Source: Clostridia bacterium (GTDB taxonomy: Bacteria; Bacillota; Clostridia; Oscillospirales; Acutalibacteraceae). From it: 5,891 nt of DNA. Both the position numbers and the translations under genes were made by a program. The stretch lies in contig JAFYQN010000127.1 in NCBI GenBank assembly GCA_017559885.1, positions 1 to 5,891 of the forward strand, given 5' to 3'. Below are positions 5,582-5,891 of the stretch, one piece after another; within the stretch, counting starts at the first letter, position 1, and the number at the start of each line of letters is the position of its first letter. The notes under the pieces are model-generated. The model was given only the letters and a program-made list of their open reading frames with translations. It searched no databases and was not told where the DNA came from.

Positions 5582-5891
5582 TTAAGAATTCTCCTGCTCT
5601 TTTAAAGCTTCAGCACGATAATAAGTTGTAAGACCGTCTACAATCTCATCAATATCGCCGTTTAAAATACTGTCAATCTTATAAAGTGTAAGACCTATAC
5701 GATGGTCGGTAACACGACCTTGTGGGTAGTTGTAAGTACGAATTCTCTCACTACGGTCGCCCGTACCAACCTGCGCCTTGCGGTCGGATGCAAGAGCGGC
5801 ATCGGCCTTTTCTTTTTCGGCATCGTAAAGACGCGCGCGCAGCACCTTTAATGCCTTTTCTTTATTTTTAAACTGACTGCGTTCATCCTGA
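5582..5891 (-). CDS. prfA: Peptide chain release factor 1, C-terminal 102 residues
   Basis: The gene enters from the right edge, so its 5' part, including the PxT codon-recognition and GGQ catalytic motifs, is outside the window. What is visible starts at QDERSQFKNKEKAL, which in RF1 proteins follows GGQ by about 25 residues, and continues through LRARLYDAEKEK. The stretch GDRSERIRTYNYPQGRVTDH distinguishes RF1 (UAA/UAG) from RF2, and IGLTLYKIDSILNGDIDEIV leads to the normal C-terminus. The TAA stop at 5584-5582 touches the ATG of the next gene with no spacer. A GTG at 5845 could be misread as a start, but the frame is open to the window edge and encodes conserved RF1 sequence upstream of it. 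Confidence 0.97.
   Translation of the reverse strand, partial: QDERSQFKNKEKALKVLRARLYDAEKEKADAALASDRKAQVGTGDRSERIRTYNYPQGRVTDHRIGLTLYKIDSILNGDIDEIVDGLTTYYRAEALKEQENS

Overview
The window is a stretch of a low-to-moderate GC Gram-positive (Firmicutes) chromosome, most likely from an anaerobic Clostridia lineage. This is inferred from strong AGGAG-type ribosome binding sites, sigma-A-like promoter spacing, SLH surface-anchoring domains, a tandem Cys/His repeat of the kind I associate with Clostridia surface proteins, and an M18 aminopeptidase next to core translation genes. Every gene I can support is on the minus strand, so transcription runs from position 5891 toward position 1.

Positions 5891 to 2588 hold a compact housekeeping operon: the 3' end of prfA (release factor 1), a full-length Sua5/YwlC threonylcarbamoyl-AMP synthase, coaE (dephospho-CoA kinase) and an M18 aminopeptidase. 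The junctions have zero spacing, a 4-base ATGA overlap and an 8-base overlap. Each downstream gene carries its own Shine-Dalgarno inside the preceding gene, which points to one mRNA with translational coupling. The first two genes serve translation (termination and tRNA t6A37 synthesis), coaE completes coenzyme A synthesis, and the last trims peptides. A 10-bp perfect hairpin follows the operon.

Positions 2488 to 215 hold one visibly more AT-rich gene for a 757-residue secreted, wall-anchored protein. Its order is signal peptide, PPC-like beta domain, Ser/Asn/Gly linker, 13 tandem His-Cys3 repeats, a second beta-rich segment and three SLH domains. It ends in a strong UUCG-tetraloop terminator whose extended stem contains the stop codon.

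Positions 1 to about 170 look like an intergenic tail, but they hold a good sigma-A-type promoter and the first 32 codons of a further minus-strand gene. Its N-terminus matches the MBOAT/AlgI O-acyltransferase family. The likely start is TTG, and a run of seven G serves as its Shine-Dalgarno. An MBOAT gene beside an SLH-anchored protein recalls the known link between cell-wall polysaccharide acetylation and SLH-protein attachment in Bacillus anthracis; that link is inference here.
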